A DNA stretch of 64,000 bases from Adelphocoris suturalis. Taxonomy: Eukaryota > Arthropoda > Insecta > Hemiptera > Miridae. The translations under genes were made by a program, and so were the position numbers. Below are positions 35,857-46,975 of this stretch, one piece after another (position 1 is the stretch's first letter; each line of letters begins with the position of its first letter). The notes below the pieces were generated by a model that was not told where the DNA came from, searched no databases, and saw only the letters and a program-made list of their open reading frames with translations. The DNA is taken from the NCBI GenBank assembly GCA_030762985.1, contig CM061043.1:46544830-46608829 (forward strand). The letters are read 5' to 3'.

Positions 35857-37559
35857 AGTCGAAGGATGCCACTATTTCTCACTCAGAAGTGATATGAATC
35901 GAAATAATGGTTGATCATGCTTTTGGAGATATCGCTAAAATGCACCCATGAAATTAGATATATTTAGAACAGACAGTTTTTTCTCAGTAAAAAAAAAAAA
36001 AAAAGGTTGAACTTTTAACGAGTGGGTACGTAAAGTGGGTATGCTGCCTCACAAGAATGAAAATAATCTAGTTTTTTTTTTGTCAAATCATCTTGAAATA
36101 TCTAGTTGAATTATTTGCAAACAATGGTTGCTACCTCTAATGTAATAATTCGTCATTAGAAGCCAAAATGTTGGTTTCTCCATTACCTACTGTAATTTTG
36201 GCACTAGATACTGCGCACTAGGTATCGACCACTGGTGCTACTGCCATGTTGATATAATGAATTACAAACAAGGAAAAACGAGAAAGTTTGTGAAAGGTAG
36301 GTAATGTTCTGTGTGTTGGTCATTATCAGTCAAGTGCAACGCATTGCAGAGATATCATGGATCTAGGCAACCGCGGATGCAGGATCTCTGACGTTTATGG
36401 CTGGAGATGGACACAGTTGGTTAGCGTACAGCTACTCCAGTGGTGCGATGAAAATGTGTTAATTATGGAAAATCCCATTCCAATGAAAGTCGGCGAAATG
36501 GGGCTACCTTCCGTGATCTGATTCAGAACCGCGCTATTGGAGCTTGTAGGGATGGCGCCCTGCTAATTTCACATTCCCCGCTTTCCTGAAAAGTATGTTC
36601 CCACCTATGTACACTAGGAGCTGATACTATGCTTATATCGCACTGCCCATATCGTACAACTATTCGCAATCCAGTTTAAAGTTTCTTAGTTGTTTGCAGT
36701 GGCCACGGGCGCCAATCTCAGGCTGTATGGCATCCTTGGTGGCCCGTTTCCAGTGTCCTTTCAGCCATTTCCAAATCTCTCGCGAGTCTCCAAAAACTAT
36801 CAAAGAATCTTTCGACCGACGAAATAAGTAACTTGCCAATGTATCGCTAGTATGTTGAAATATTCATTGGGTTACTCACTGATGACTATTTAAGTCACTT
36901 TCAAGAAACTAGTAACTCCAGAGAAGTTCAACGCGAACGATCCGAGCGAAGAAATCTGTCAACTTATTTCTTCAGAAAATTAATATTGGCTTATCTAATT
37001 GCCTTTGAGGTATTTGTAGGTAAAGTTAATCTTTTTGCTGATAGGGTTGATCTTTTCGCTAGTAAAATTTATCTTTTTGAAAAAAAAAAAAAAAAAAAAT
37101 TCTTTTGAAAATTTAATTAATCATTTCACAAATGCATTCATTTGTAAGAAGTTTATATTTATCTGTAGAAAGGTTAAATTAATTTATTAAGACCAAATTT
37201 ATTTGTAAGAAGATCAATTTTATTCGCAAAAAGTTCGATTTCATTTGCTAGAAGACCAATTTGATTTAAAAAGAGAGAGAGAAAAAATAATAACTTTTGA
37301 AGATAGTATCATTTGCAGATTAAAGATTAACATTATCTGCAAACTGCCGTAATACGCCAGCAGTGGCACCTAAGTCAAAATGTGGTATGCCACTTCACAG
37401 TACTATCCTAACATGGTTTTTTTCTTTCGTAATAGGGGGGGTGTAGGATCTATGAAATTTTAACCACCTTTAACATATACCTTGAAAATTCAAAAGGGAG
37501 ACGTCGTAAATAAAATTTACCCAACAAGAGTTCATATCTTACTCAGAAAAGCTCATGGG
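35346..37559. other. No gene recognised; several homopolymer runs
   Basis: Poly-A runs at 35821-35855, 35990-36004 and 37080-37099. Around 36360-36830 the sequence is less AT-rich but no ORF longer than about 60 codons is open. Nothing else supported. Confidence 0.45.
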
Positions 37560-38102
37560 TATAATCAAGATTCGATTGGGTGATAAGATCAAAGTTCCAG
37601 TCATGCAGCATGATCGTATGAGCGCATTTTCATAAATGGTCATACTACATTTATGTTAAATTCTGTAGAAATTTGAGCACTTTGGGGACAAATAAAAATT
37701 ATATTATAAATTTTATAGCAAACTAACTTTTTGTCAGTAAAGTAATATTCCAATGAACAGACGATTTTGTGGATTTTTACAATTTTTTCAAGTGTTCCTA
37801 TCGATTTTTAGCTTATTTTAATGAAATTTAAGTACATTTTTCAGTTCATTTTTGTGCTTCTTCATGTTCGATTAATTTTTTTCGAGTAGCATTCTGCTAA
37901 AAAATAGAAATTTGTTAATTTTTAGAGGTTTTTTGCCTTTTTTAGTGATTTTTTAAGTACATTTTTTGAAATTTGACCAATTTAATGTGCTCAAAAAGTG
38001 TTGTCCAACGAACTCATCCTTTCTTTTGAAATGCTTGATTTTTTGGCGAAAGAACGAAGTTTTTATCTCAATTCTATCGAGAGTTATCGTCTGGAATGAG
38101 AC
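37560..38102 (-). repeat. Repeat A, right half, inverted copy
   Basis: Reverse complement of 29655-30175 with high similarity: TTCCAGTCATGCAGCATGAT (about 37595) is the right end, and ATCGTCTGGAATGAGAC (about 38087) is the junction to the microsatellite. On the plus strand it is followed by (TA)n. Confidence 0.85.
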
Positions 38103-38137
38103 ATACATATATATATATATATATACATATATATATA

Positions 38138-38221
<84 letters not shown>
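38103..38221. repeat. (TA)n microsatellite core of repeat A
   Basis: About 119 bp of TA with a few TACATA variants. It lies between the repeat A right half and the tRNA-like repeat that has inserted into it. Confidence 0.95.
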
Positions 38222-38224
<3 letters not shown>

Positions 38225-38413
38225 TGCTATGCAATTCTTAGGCCGACCCCCAATAATTTTTTTTAAATGTCCACTTTTTTTGTGTAACGTTTTTTGTCCC
38301 GAGATGGGAAGCGAGAGGTCGTGGGTTCGAATCCCGGCCAGACTTGAAATTTTTTTTTTTTTTTTTTCCCCGTGAGACGAAGGTTGTGGGGTGAAATCCC
38401 AGCCAGGCTTGAT

Positions 38414-38444
<31 letters not shown>

Positions 38445-38549
38445 CGTGAGACGAAGGTTGTGGGTTCAAATCCCAGCCAGGCTTGATTTTTTTTTTTTTT
38501 TTTTTTTTTTCGTGAGACGAAGGTTGTGGGTTGAAATCCCAGCCAGGCT

Positions 38550-38610
<61 letters not shown>

Positions 38611-38790
38611 TGAGACGAAGGTTGTGGGTTCGAATCCAGCCAGGCTTGAACATTTTTTTTTTTTTTTTTTTTCTCGTGAGACGAATTGCAAAGCAAATTA
38701 TACTCGTTTTCTACTCACTAGAAAAGAGAAAAGATCCGGCGAGGCGCGAAGCGCCGAGTATAGATTAGGGGGGTCCAGGGGGGACCACTA
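38222..38790 (+). repeat. tRNA-3'-half-like tandem units with oligo-T spacers
   Basis: Five tandem units each contain a Pol III B-box-like GGTTCGAATCC or variant (about 38324, 38388, 38462, 38529, 38627), then AGCCAGGCTTGA and a T run of 15-50 bases. Period is 65-98 bp, varying with T-run length. The left border reads TTGCTATGCAATTCTTAGGC and the right part ends CGAAGCGCCGAGTATAGATT plus GGGGGGTCCAGGGGGG. The same borders occur inverted at 55143-55525. No A box or complete tRNA cloverleaf is seen, so it is best called a tRNA-related interspersed repeat. Poly-Phe and poly-Lys ORFs here are artefacts. Confidence 0.65.
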
Positions 38791-39491
38791 AAAACATAAA
38801 TTATGTAACTATTATTTAATTAAATCTATTTCGATCTTTTCCCCACCCTTCATGAATCTCAAGAGCTACTGCGCCTTCTGCGCTTGCATAAAAATTTGAC
38901 AACTGGATATTTATTAATTATTTTATTATAGCGTCAAAAAATTTTGCAGAAAAAGGGTAACTTGTACTTGTGACGAAGAGTACGTCTACCTATCACGGAG
39001 TTGAACGCACTGTTCCCTATTCTTTCAGTTGCGAGAATTGGGGATACCGCTACCTCAAATAACTGTGGAAAGGATTTTCTGTAAGCTGACTATTATGCAC
39101 TATTCAGGTTTTTAAGGAGCTGTCACACCTCTACCTTTATGTTGGATTTGGTGATGTGGTTCCTGCCCCTTCATAAAAATTGGTCGAATCGTTCGAAAAG
39201 AACAGTCGCTGTAAATTCTAAGCTCTCCTACTACTATATATTTGTTGTTATTCAATGAAAAATAAATGCAGTCACCATGGAAAAATGTATAAAAATGTCA
39301 TATTACAGTGATTATCTGCATTTCATTTGGAATACAAACATGAAAGTATTCTCTTAGTCTGATGTTGATGATGTCCAGTTAACCAGTGCATTTCTTTGCA
39401 AGCAGCCGGAGCGCATTTTTTTTCTTTTGAGTTTTTCTACACATTGAAAATAATAAACAAAAATTCAAGAACTTATCATAAACGATTTCAT
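38791..39491. other. No gene recognised
   Basis: AT-rich sequence without recognisable ORF or repeat. Confidence 0.4.
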
Positions 39492-39558
39492 AATTTCTCC
39501 CGTGAGAGGGAAAAACATTAAATCATGTTTAATGTTTTTCCCTCGCAAGGGAGAAATT
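39492..39558. ncRNA. Perfect-type hairpin, microRNA-precursor-like
   Basis: About 30-bp arms, AATTTCTCCC...AACATTAAA and TTTAATGTT...GGGAGAAATT, pair with only one or two mismatches around a very small loop. Size and near-perfect pairing resemble a pre-miRNA or a MITE-derived hairpin. Expression is unknown. It could also simply be a palindromic transposon. Confidence 0.35.
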
Positions 39559-39680
39559 AGATATAGTTTTTTAAGGTCAAGAAAAAAGAAAAGATTCTAA
39601 TTAACCAAAACAATTTATTATATTTATATACATTTTTATTTTACCATTAGATATTTCCGATGGGATTCATACCAAAGTAC

Positions 39681-39746
39681 GCTTGCATACGAGTCTGCAA
39701 CACATTGGGACATTTTATGTCTTTAGTTGCAGACTCGTATGCAAGC
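39681..39746. ncRNA. Perfect 21-bp inverted repeat with 24-nt loop
   Basis: Arms 39681-39701 and 39726-39746 are exact reverse complements (start GCTTGCATACGAGTC). The hairpin would be 66 nt long, the size class of a short pre-miRNA. It directly abuts the 108-bp tandem array. Confidence 0.35.
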
Positions 39747-40072
39747 TCTAAGAGCCACTCAGCTGATCCGGACCCTGGGCATCGTCAAGTAAATGTCCCA
39801 AAGAGGTTACACACGAAATTACAGCTTCCTAGAGCGTAATGCATAGAAATTAGCTTTAAGAGCCACTCATCTGATCCGGACCCTGGGCATCGTCAAGTAA
39901 ATGTCCTAAAGAGGCTACATACGAAATTACAGCTTCCTAGAGTGTAAAGCATAAAAAATAGCTTTAAGAGCCACTCATCTGATCCGGACCCTGGGCATCG
40001 TCAAGTAAATGTCCTGAAGAGGCTACATACAAAATTACAGCTTCCTAGAGTGTAAAGTATAGAAATTACCTA
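39743..40072. repeat. Three tandem copies of a 108-bp module
   Basis: AGAGCCACTCAG/ATCTGATCCGG starts at 39751, 39859 and 39967, an exact 108-bp period. Copies are over 90 per cent alike. Each contains GGGCATCGTCAAGTAAATGT and TTACAGCTTCCTAGAG. The module is related to the 117-bp unit at 22.6-23.2 kb and the 118-bp unit at 58.8-59.1 kb. Confidence 0.85.
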
Positions 40073-40124
40073 TTAAAATGATTTAACCACCGCTTCACAA
40101 ATCAAACCGTTCTCGCAATATTCG

Positions 40125-40975
40125 GATCACCTGCTATGAATCAAATCATCGAAACACCAACTCAATGAAATCATCAGAAATTAACAAGCGGTTGCAATCA
40201 TGTTCACAATATCAATTATTGAGAATGATCACCTGTGTGTAAACAATTATTTATATAACCATGCTCATAACTCAGCTTGTTGGCCACGCACTTCGCAGTA
40301 GTTAACATAATATGGTTGGATAAATCGAGAGCTTTCGAACGAATGGTCAACGAATTTTGTGGGATGAAAAACGACGAAGTACCATTTCCCTAGCAACGAC
40401 TCGGTTGTAAGCGGAAATCATCAGAAAAAAAACGTTGCAGATTTGCGTGTCGTGTCGGAATTCACAGAACAGGCTGAGGGAGCCCTAAAACATTAAACAT
40501 GTTAAAACAAACATAAACTTCTCGAGTTCATTTGCTCGTATTCGAAAAATCAGCATGTCATCAAGATTATTTCTGTTCTAGAACCAAAAATTTCAACCAT
40601 GTATCATGTTTTCTCCTCGATATTGATTCGAAATTCTATGAACTTGTTTTTTTTTTTTTTTTTCCTGTTTTTTTCGTCAAAAACACAACACATGGTTGAA
40701 ATTTTTGGTTCTAGAAAATTTTCGTACGTCTGTCCACTATGTATTGCGCGGAAAAAAATTGACGCGCAAAATTGACGCGCAAAAATTGCTAGGACCCCAG
40801 GGAGAAATATCTCCCCACTATATGTTTCGTGCGCGGATGAATCGACGCTCGGAATCGACGCTCGAAATTTCGTGCGTCTCTCCACTATGTATTGCGCGGA
40901 AAAAAATTGACGCGCAAAATTGACGCGCAAAAATTGCTAGGACCCCAGGGCTAAAACATGATACATGTTAAAATC
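40125..40975 (-). repeat. Dispersed repeat C, copy 2, with internal duplications
   Basis: Inverse of copy 1 at 1003-1380, extended by an insertion. Within it, complementary blocks at about 40575-40601 and 40691-40718 (CTAGAACCAAAAATTTCAAC and its complement) form a hairpin. A block of about 85 bp ending TTGCTAGGACCCCAGGG occurs twice (ends about 40802 and 40949). Each has two copies of TTGACGCGCAAAA. No coding capacity. Confidence 0.75.
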
Positions 40976-41980
40976 TAAAACGGAAATTCAAACAGGAATT
41001 ATAGTGATATACTGGATATGCAATTTTCATCGGCAACTACGCGTCATTTTTCACCACCAGGTGTTAATGTTGGGATCAATTAAAATCGCAGAAAAGCTCG
41101 TCATGTGTCTGTACAATCCCCAAGGTGAGCGAGAACGTGAATAGAGTCTAACGAACGTGTCATCTTCGGCTACAAGCTGTTTTTAGCAGCTCTTAAAATC
41201 TCTTGATTATCATAATTGGTTATCTACACCACCTTAATTTGCACTTTGTTGGATTTTGCTAGTAACAGTTACTGAAATCAGTTTTTTAAAACAAGTAATC
41301 TTTAAAAAAAAAAGGACATTATCTGCCATATGGTTGATGGAGTTTCATAATGCGATAAAAGATTTTAGATGGGGTTAGACATTAGCCCGTTGGACGGATT
41401 TCCTTATAAACGATCTTGAGATCGCCAGAGGCAATTCGTGATTCCGCCGTTTCGGAGTTAAAATGTCATTCAGCTCAAGTGGATTTTGATGGGATTGTAA
41501 TTTGAGACTATTCCCACATCCGATTTAGGCAACTGATGTGATAAAACTTCTAAAGCTGGATATTAGCATAATATTTTCAATTCGTGATATGGTTGTACGT
41601 TGTTGCTTTAGCTTTTAACTAGTAAAACCTTATAGTAAATGAATATTGCCCGACTAATGATGTCTGTGGATTGTCTGAACATGTTAATTGATTGCTTTGG
41701 TATCGCCGTGTAAAGGTCACAAAATATTTGCGGAGTTCGTTACACATATCCGTGGACCAGCTGCAACAAGGGACTACAGCAGAATTGGAATACGCTCAAA
41801 TTCCATCTTCAAGAATAGGTACCTATGCTCAATGAAATCTTTCTGTGATAAATTCCTTGTCCTAGGCATACTATACTATGCTAGAGTCTGATTTTGATGG
41901 CATTTTATGGTACGGTCACTTCCAGACAAACCTCAGGCAGATACCTAGAGGTTACCGCAACCTATCGAACGAATTTGTTA
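40976..41980. other. No gene recognised
   Basis: AT-rich DNA, no recognisable ORF. The 67-codon ORF at 41688-41891 has no family. Confidence 0.4.
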
Positions 41981-42044
41981 GGGCGTTTATCAATCAACTT
42001 TATGCCCTCAGGTAGCTAAATGCTCAGATAACTTCGTCAGTGCG

Positions 42045-42517
42045 AAAAAGGGGTACCACTACTACAACAATGATTTCCCCACAAAATAGCCTTACAACAC
42101 TGGTATTTTAGTTCTTCGTGACGTCCATGGGTAAAAAGTAGATAGGTATAGCACAACACAACAACTAATAACAACACTCCTGTCCTTTCGGTTTCATCTC
42201 TGATGCCAATGGATCTCGATTGTCATTTTATGCTACATTATTAGGTAGGAACTACTCACCAAGACCATAGAAAAGGGATATAAGGGGGGGAAAAAGGGGT
42301 ACCACTACTCCAACAATGATTTCCCTACAAAACAGCCTTACAACAGTGGTATTTTTAGTTCTTCTTGACGTCCATGGGTTAAAAGTAGATAGGTATACAA
42401 CAACACAACAACAAAAACACTCCCGTCCTATCTGTTTCATCGTTGATGCCAAGGGATTGTTATTTTATGCTACATTATGGTACATTATTAGGTAGGAACT
42501 ACTCACCAAGACCATAG
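42045..42517. repeat. Tandem duplication of about 227 bp
   Basis: Copy 1 (42045-42270) and copy 2 (42291-42517) match along their length, from AAAAAGGGGTACCACTACT to ACTCACCAAGACCATAG, separated by 20 bp. The duplication includes, on the minus strand, the last codons of the Harbinger exon and its GTGAGT splice donor, so two donors exist (42501-42506 and 42254-42259). Confidence 0.9.
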
Positions 42518-42771
42518 AATCTGAGCGTTAGGAGAAGTTTTGTGATTGGCGATATGGAGTTGTTTCTGTCACTGCGGGATTCTAATTTCCCTTCAATCAA
42601 CTGCAGCACAAACATCGATGTTTCTTTCGATAGTCGGAAACAGGTGTGAAAATCGACATCATCTAGTAAATTAAAATAATCCGTACATGGACGAACCGTA
42701 TAAGATCTTCGTTGGTATTCTAAGGAATTGAACGATTTCCTCATCCAAAAAATCGGAATCAATGAAGTCAA
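42499..42771 (-). pseudogene. HARBI1-like transposase, N-terminal exon
   Basis: 90 codons from ATG. Residues 31-90, with DDVDFHTCFRLSKET, LQLIEG and SPITKLLLTLRFYGLG, are the conserved N-terminal helical region of PIF/Harbinger transposases. A consensus GTGAGT donor follows at LRFYGLG (exon end at 42507), and the apparent stop three bases later is intronic. The DDE catalytic exons are missing within the element, so this is a remnant. The family is derived from a transposase that cuts and pastes at TWA sites. Confidence 0.75.
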
Positions 42772-43029
42772 CTTCGTTGTACTTTATGACTTTATATTAT
42801 TATAATATACATTACATTATTATTACTACTACACGTTATACCTCTCTACAAAAAGTTATCCACCACATAAATCGTTAACTGATGGAGATGAGTCACAGGT
42901 AAGGATACCAAGTAGATAGCAGTATCTTGCAGGTAAATGTGAGTTGATAAACAGCCAACGAGAAGTTATCCGAGGCCGCTGGATACCTAGAGTTTGCCTG
43001 TGCTTTACCTGTGATTGATAAACGGACCC

Positions 43030-43362
43030 TAAGTTGTAGATTGTTTTCTCTTTCGCTGAATGTTGCCCTGGCCCTGTTGCACATTACCTTATATACTTTA
43101 CGTATTATTACAGTTACGTAGGTACCAATAACTCGTTATTTGTGTTGCACAACCGGCTTTTACTAGTACTACTAATATTACTGCCAGTCGCTAATATTAT
43201 TAGTTAATTTTTCTAACGATATCAGTAACTTTTGAACAATGGCCTACATATTACTAGCGTTGATTGAAATATTAGTAAACGCTAATAATATTTCTTCAAG
43301 CAAAGGTTCCCCAGTAAAATGTTATATTAGTGTAAGATTTCTTCGTTCATAACGATCATAGC
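43030..43362. other. No gene recognised
   Basis: AT-rich spacer between the two Harbinger sequences, with repeated AATATTAGTAA-type motifs at about 43160-43290 forming a loose degenerate array. Confidence 0.4.
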
Positions 43363-44073
43363 GATTTTGAGTACAAAGAGAGGTTAAGAAAGTCTTCTGT
43401 CAATGTGGAGTGGATTATGGAAGAATTGGTCTCTCTCTTCGCACATCAAACTTTGGAATAGTGTTACCTATCAGCACTAGTGTGAAGCAGTAGTATGTAT
43501 TGTACTGCTCTGGTTGTGGGTTGGAGGTCAGTACCATCCATTGCTTCAGTGCACAGTTTGCTGTGAAATTAAAATATTTGTGGCAGATGCTTGTGTCCGA
43601 ATATTTCTCTGCATGGTAACTTGGCCACAAAATATATATCTTCTATTTTATTGCTGGGTTTCTTAGGGCAATTGATGCTCATCACGGTTCACTGATCAAC
43701 ATAAACACATTCAAACGTCATGAAGAAAGTGTCAACTGTCACGGAAATCATTGTATGTAAAAACGAAATGGCCTGGCAGTGTAGGATACATTACATGCGT
43801 GAGCTTCGTAACAGCCTCCTATTTATATATGAGCCAATGGAGCGTCGAGTATTTCCAAATTATGTGATACTTTGGGATTCAGTCTACAGACTGGAATGGA
43901 AATGGGTTGGAATTATTCTAATACCACCCCTTCATATTCATCCTTGTAATGATGAGGGAAATCACAACGTCAGACACGAAATTACGAGACGCATAGTAGA
44001 ATGCGCACTTCCCATTTTAAAAGAAGATTTCTCATGTTTGAACAAACTAACAATGAGCCACGCATTCGCATAA
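43363..44073 (+). pseudogene. HARBI1-like transposase pseudogene (DDE region)
   Basis: A second, independent Harbinger copy on the plus strand, readable only across several frames. 43363-43625 gives the N-terminal region (DFEYKERLRKS, then LLWLWVGGQYHPL, then VTWPQN). 43660-43740 gives AIDAHHG, with the first catalytic Asp at 43674-43676, and VNCHGNHC. The open stretch 43720-44073 gives LWDSVYRLEW (second Asp at 43876-43878), then NVRHEITRRIVECALPILK with the Glu position. The usual LGDSGY has become LWDSVY. Frameshifts and substitutions show it is dead. Confidence 0.75.
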
Positions 44074-44668
44074 ACTCATGCTTTATGAACCACACTTTCT
44101 TTCTACAATTTTGTGGACCTGGTAACATCACGACGGACAGTTGACTAATATTTTCGATACCAAGACTTGTAAAATTCGTCTAATAGTAATTCGTAATAAC
44201 TACTAATTTCGTATTCGTAATAAATACTAGATTCGTCTAATAGTAATTCTAATAGTAGGGCCCTCGTTTCATAAAATTCTACTGCCTTATACTCTACCTA
44301 ACGAAGCAAACGGACTAGTACCCTTCTAGCTCCATCCAAATCACGTTTTTCAGTGTTTGAAGAAACCGAGTATTTTAGAGCAGCAATCTACGGAAGGCAG
44401 GCGTTCGGCAGGTGAATTGATTTTTTATTTTTTCGTTTTTCGGAATCTACGCACGTTAACTAAACCCACAAATTTTGAGGGAAGGTTGACATCTTTTCCT
44501 CGGTCAATTACCTAGCACCGCAAAAAAAAAAAAAAAAAAGCTATCGCAACATGGCTGTGAATCACATAGAGTAGGCTGAACTTCTGCTGATTCAGTTTCC
44601 TCGTTTAAACTCAGTAGACTTTAGACTACTAGACATCCAATGGATTAGGATCGACAGACTACAACAGG
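44074..44668. other. No gene recognised
   Basis: AT-rich. GGGCCCTCGTTTCATAAAA at 44257 resembles the terminus at 44669 and may be another solo end. A run of A lies at 44522-44539. Confidence 0.4.
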
Positions 44669-45548
44669 GGCCCATTTCATAAAACAACAAGTTTCAAGTG
44701 TACAAGTCATCAAGTACAGGCACGGTAAACTAGAACAAATGTTTCACCAAATCAAAGAGTACGGGTGTTGAAAAGTTACACTTGTAGAAGCTAAGTTTAC
44801 AAGTGTAGCAGAAAAGAAAAATGGCGTGTGGGAGCTAACGAAATGAACAACGTCAAGCGGGATGCCGAAAGTTTTGTCAGCGAATCATAATATAAAAACG
44901 GTTCTAAGTACACGATAGGATGTTTATCGTACATGAATCAGTGTAATGATTGAAAGACATACAAATTGTAAACCGAAAAGTGGAAAAAGTTTGTATTTGA
45001 TTTCAACTTATTCAGATGGCACAATCGGATTTTTCCCTTTTATTCAGCGGAAATGATTAATAATTCATCATGCCTTAATGCTGCTGGGTTAGGAATGTCA
45101 TATGTAACTTCAAAATTATCTTCACTTTGTTCTTCAATGATAGGGAGACCCTCAATACCCGATCAGGAAAAATTGCACAGGGTCGCTCAGCATTTGAATC
45201 ATTCAAAGGTCTTGGAAGGTATCTTAAATCTCCCGTTAAACTCGAAAATACCCACGAAAAAAACCTTATTCATGACCGAAAAAATAGTTGGCGTCTTCTA
45301 CGCTGAATGCTTCTTTCTTGTTTAACTATTAGACACCGAAAAATAGTCTACTCACAAGGCTGGAAAATAACAAGTTTATAGGTGATTGGACGAAAGTTGA
45401 AAATCGGCCATTTTTTTTACAACTGTAAAACAGTGACTTGTACAAAATGATGGGTAAATACTTGTAACTTGTCCAAATTCGCCTGTACACTTGATAATGT
45501 TCACTGTGCGTTACAAGTTTACACTTGCACCTTCATGAAACGCTTCCA
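44669..45548. mobile_element. TIR element with GGGCCCATTTCATAAAAC-type end
   Basis: Left end GGGCCCATTTCATAAAAC followed by AAGTGTACAAG. On the minus strand the right end reads GCGTTTCATGAAGGTGCAAG followed by TGTAAACTTG (about 45548). A further related inverted end (GTGCCTATTTCGTAAAGCAA on the minus strand) is at about 46505, so the true element may extend to 46507 with repeat A inserted in it. A 90-codon ORF (45053-45325) inside has no recognisable family. A Harbinger or P-like class is possible but unproven. Confidence 0.5.
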
Positions 45549-45556
45549 CACTCATT

Positions 45557-45628
45557 TTAGCGAATTTTTGAAGAAAATTATTAGCGAATTTTTGAAGAAA
45601 ATTATTAGCGAATTTTTGAAGAAAATTA
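45557..45628. repeat. Three perfect 24-bp tandem units
   Basis: TTAGCGAATTTTTGAAGAAA followed by ATTA repeats exactly at 45557, 45581 and 45605. Because 24 is a multiple of three, it extends a small ORF with a repeated eight-residue pattern, which is not a gene. Confidence 0.9.
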
Positions 45629-45649
45629 AGCTATTGCTCTCGCCTCAAA

Positions 45650-45755
45650 ATTTGTAGAATGTGAATTTTTGAAAAATTTTTATGCAGAAATCCGTTTTAG
45701 GGTATTCTGAATCATATTCTGAAGTTTAACGCATTTTTTTATGTATGTATGTATG

Positions 45756-45789
<34 letters not shown>

Positions 45790-46445
45790 TGTATGTATGT
45801 ATATATGTGTTATTCCAGACGATAACTGTCCGTAGAATTGTGCTAGAAACTTCAAACAAATTTTAAAATGTTAAGGACACAAAACGAAAGTTCAAGTTCG
45901 TTGGCCAGCATGATCGGATTACATCTTCGGGTTGAAATTTTCAAAAATGTAGTCAAAAATTTCAAAATAGCCTGTTTTTTGCGATTTGTTGTGCGAAATA
46001 ATTTTTTCAGCATACTAACATGTGGTATATTCGGAATCAGCGTAAAATTTCATATAAGAATATGTATCAAGTTTTCAAAAATTTCAAAGTGGAAAAATCA
46101 GTCAAAAATCGAAATAATGCCGTTCGCTAGTTGTAAAAATCGGTAATATTTGCATGAAACATTGTCCAAATTCAGATTGAACTACTCTTATGGAAGTATC
46201 CCTGTATAACCAATCCTAGAACCATGCTGTTTAAAACGTAGGTAGTAGGTGCTTTAAAAAAAAAAAAAAAAAATAAATGTAATCACAACTGATGAGTTTA
46301 CTCTGTGCATGTTAATAATTTGATTCCATGTTTGTCTATCAAAATCATAAACTAAAATTTCTCAACACGATCAATAGCGACTGAAATGTCGAAGATTTCT
46401 TCAAAAATTCGCTCATGGGGTCATGCTGCATGACTGGACTTTTTT
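45650..46445 (+). repeat. Repeat A, complete copy with (TATG)n core
   Basis: Left half ends GAAGTTTAACGCATTTTTTT. The core 45739-45806 is (ATGT)n with ATAT interruptions. The right half begins TATTCCAGACGATAACTGTC and ends GTCATGCTGCATGACTGGAC (about 46420-46440). This unoccupied copy shows that the microsatellite is an intrinsic part of repeat A. It has no coding capacity. Confidence 0.8.
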
Positions 46446-46749
46446 ACAACTTGTACATAAAATCGGCTTGTAACTTGTCACTCGTTGCTTTACGAAATAG
46501 GCACCAGCTCATAAGACCGCGTACGCAGTCGTAATTCTAAATTCGGGAGAGCGAAGTGGCGTCCAATTATGATCCACTGTACCAAATGAATTGAATCGAG
46601 AGAGCAGTTAATTAAATTGAGCTGGGGGTCGAGCCTCGTGACCCTCATCGCGTCGCCAGCTAATAAATTGAGGCGGCATGTCAGCCCCTAATAGGTGGAG
46701 GGATAACAGCCAGTTTATAGGTGTGCGTCGGACTGCGGGACAAGATGCT

Positions 46750-46894
46750 TCCAAACCTGGGAAAAATGAGGAAATGAATACATTTTTCACAAATTTTCGT
46801 GGAAACAATGGCTCTAAAAATTTTAAAATAAAAATTCAATGTTTCTCAATGAAACCCGTTTTGAGGCAACCTGAAACGAATCCTGTAGTTTAAC

Positions 46895-46975
<81 letters not shown>

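Larger units (their letters stand above)
41981..43029 (-). mobile_element. PIF/Harbinger-type element
   Basis: Left end GGGCGTTTATCAATCAA (41981) and right end, read on the minus strand, GGGTCCGTTTATCAATCA (43029) form terminal inverted repeats. Flanks are TTA and TAA, of the TWA type used by this superfamily, although the two sides are not identical. On the minus strand it carries a HARBI1-like transposase exon (42499-42771), a donor splice site and a tandem duplication of that region. The catalytic part of the transposase is absent. The right 190 bp also occurs at 8733-8910. Confidence 0.75.

Noticed and set aside
38290..38340. Functional tRNA gene
   Set aside because: Only a T-arm/B-box and a partial acceptor strand are present; no D-arm, A box or anticodon arm could be fitted.
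38300..38660. CRISPR-like array
   Set aside because: Spacers are only oligo-T, units are tRNA-like and the genome is eukaryotic.
38084..38791. ORFs rich in Lys or Phe
   Set aside because: They are translations of oligo-T spacers in the tRNA-like repeat and shift frame with run length.
45053..45325. 90-codon ORF as the second Harbinger (Myb-like) protein
   Set aside because: No Myb/SANT tryptophan pattern is visible.
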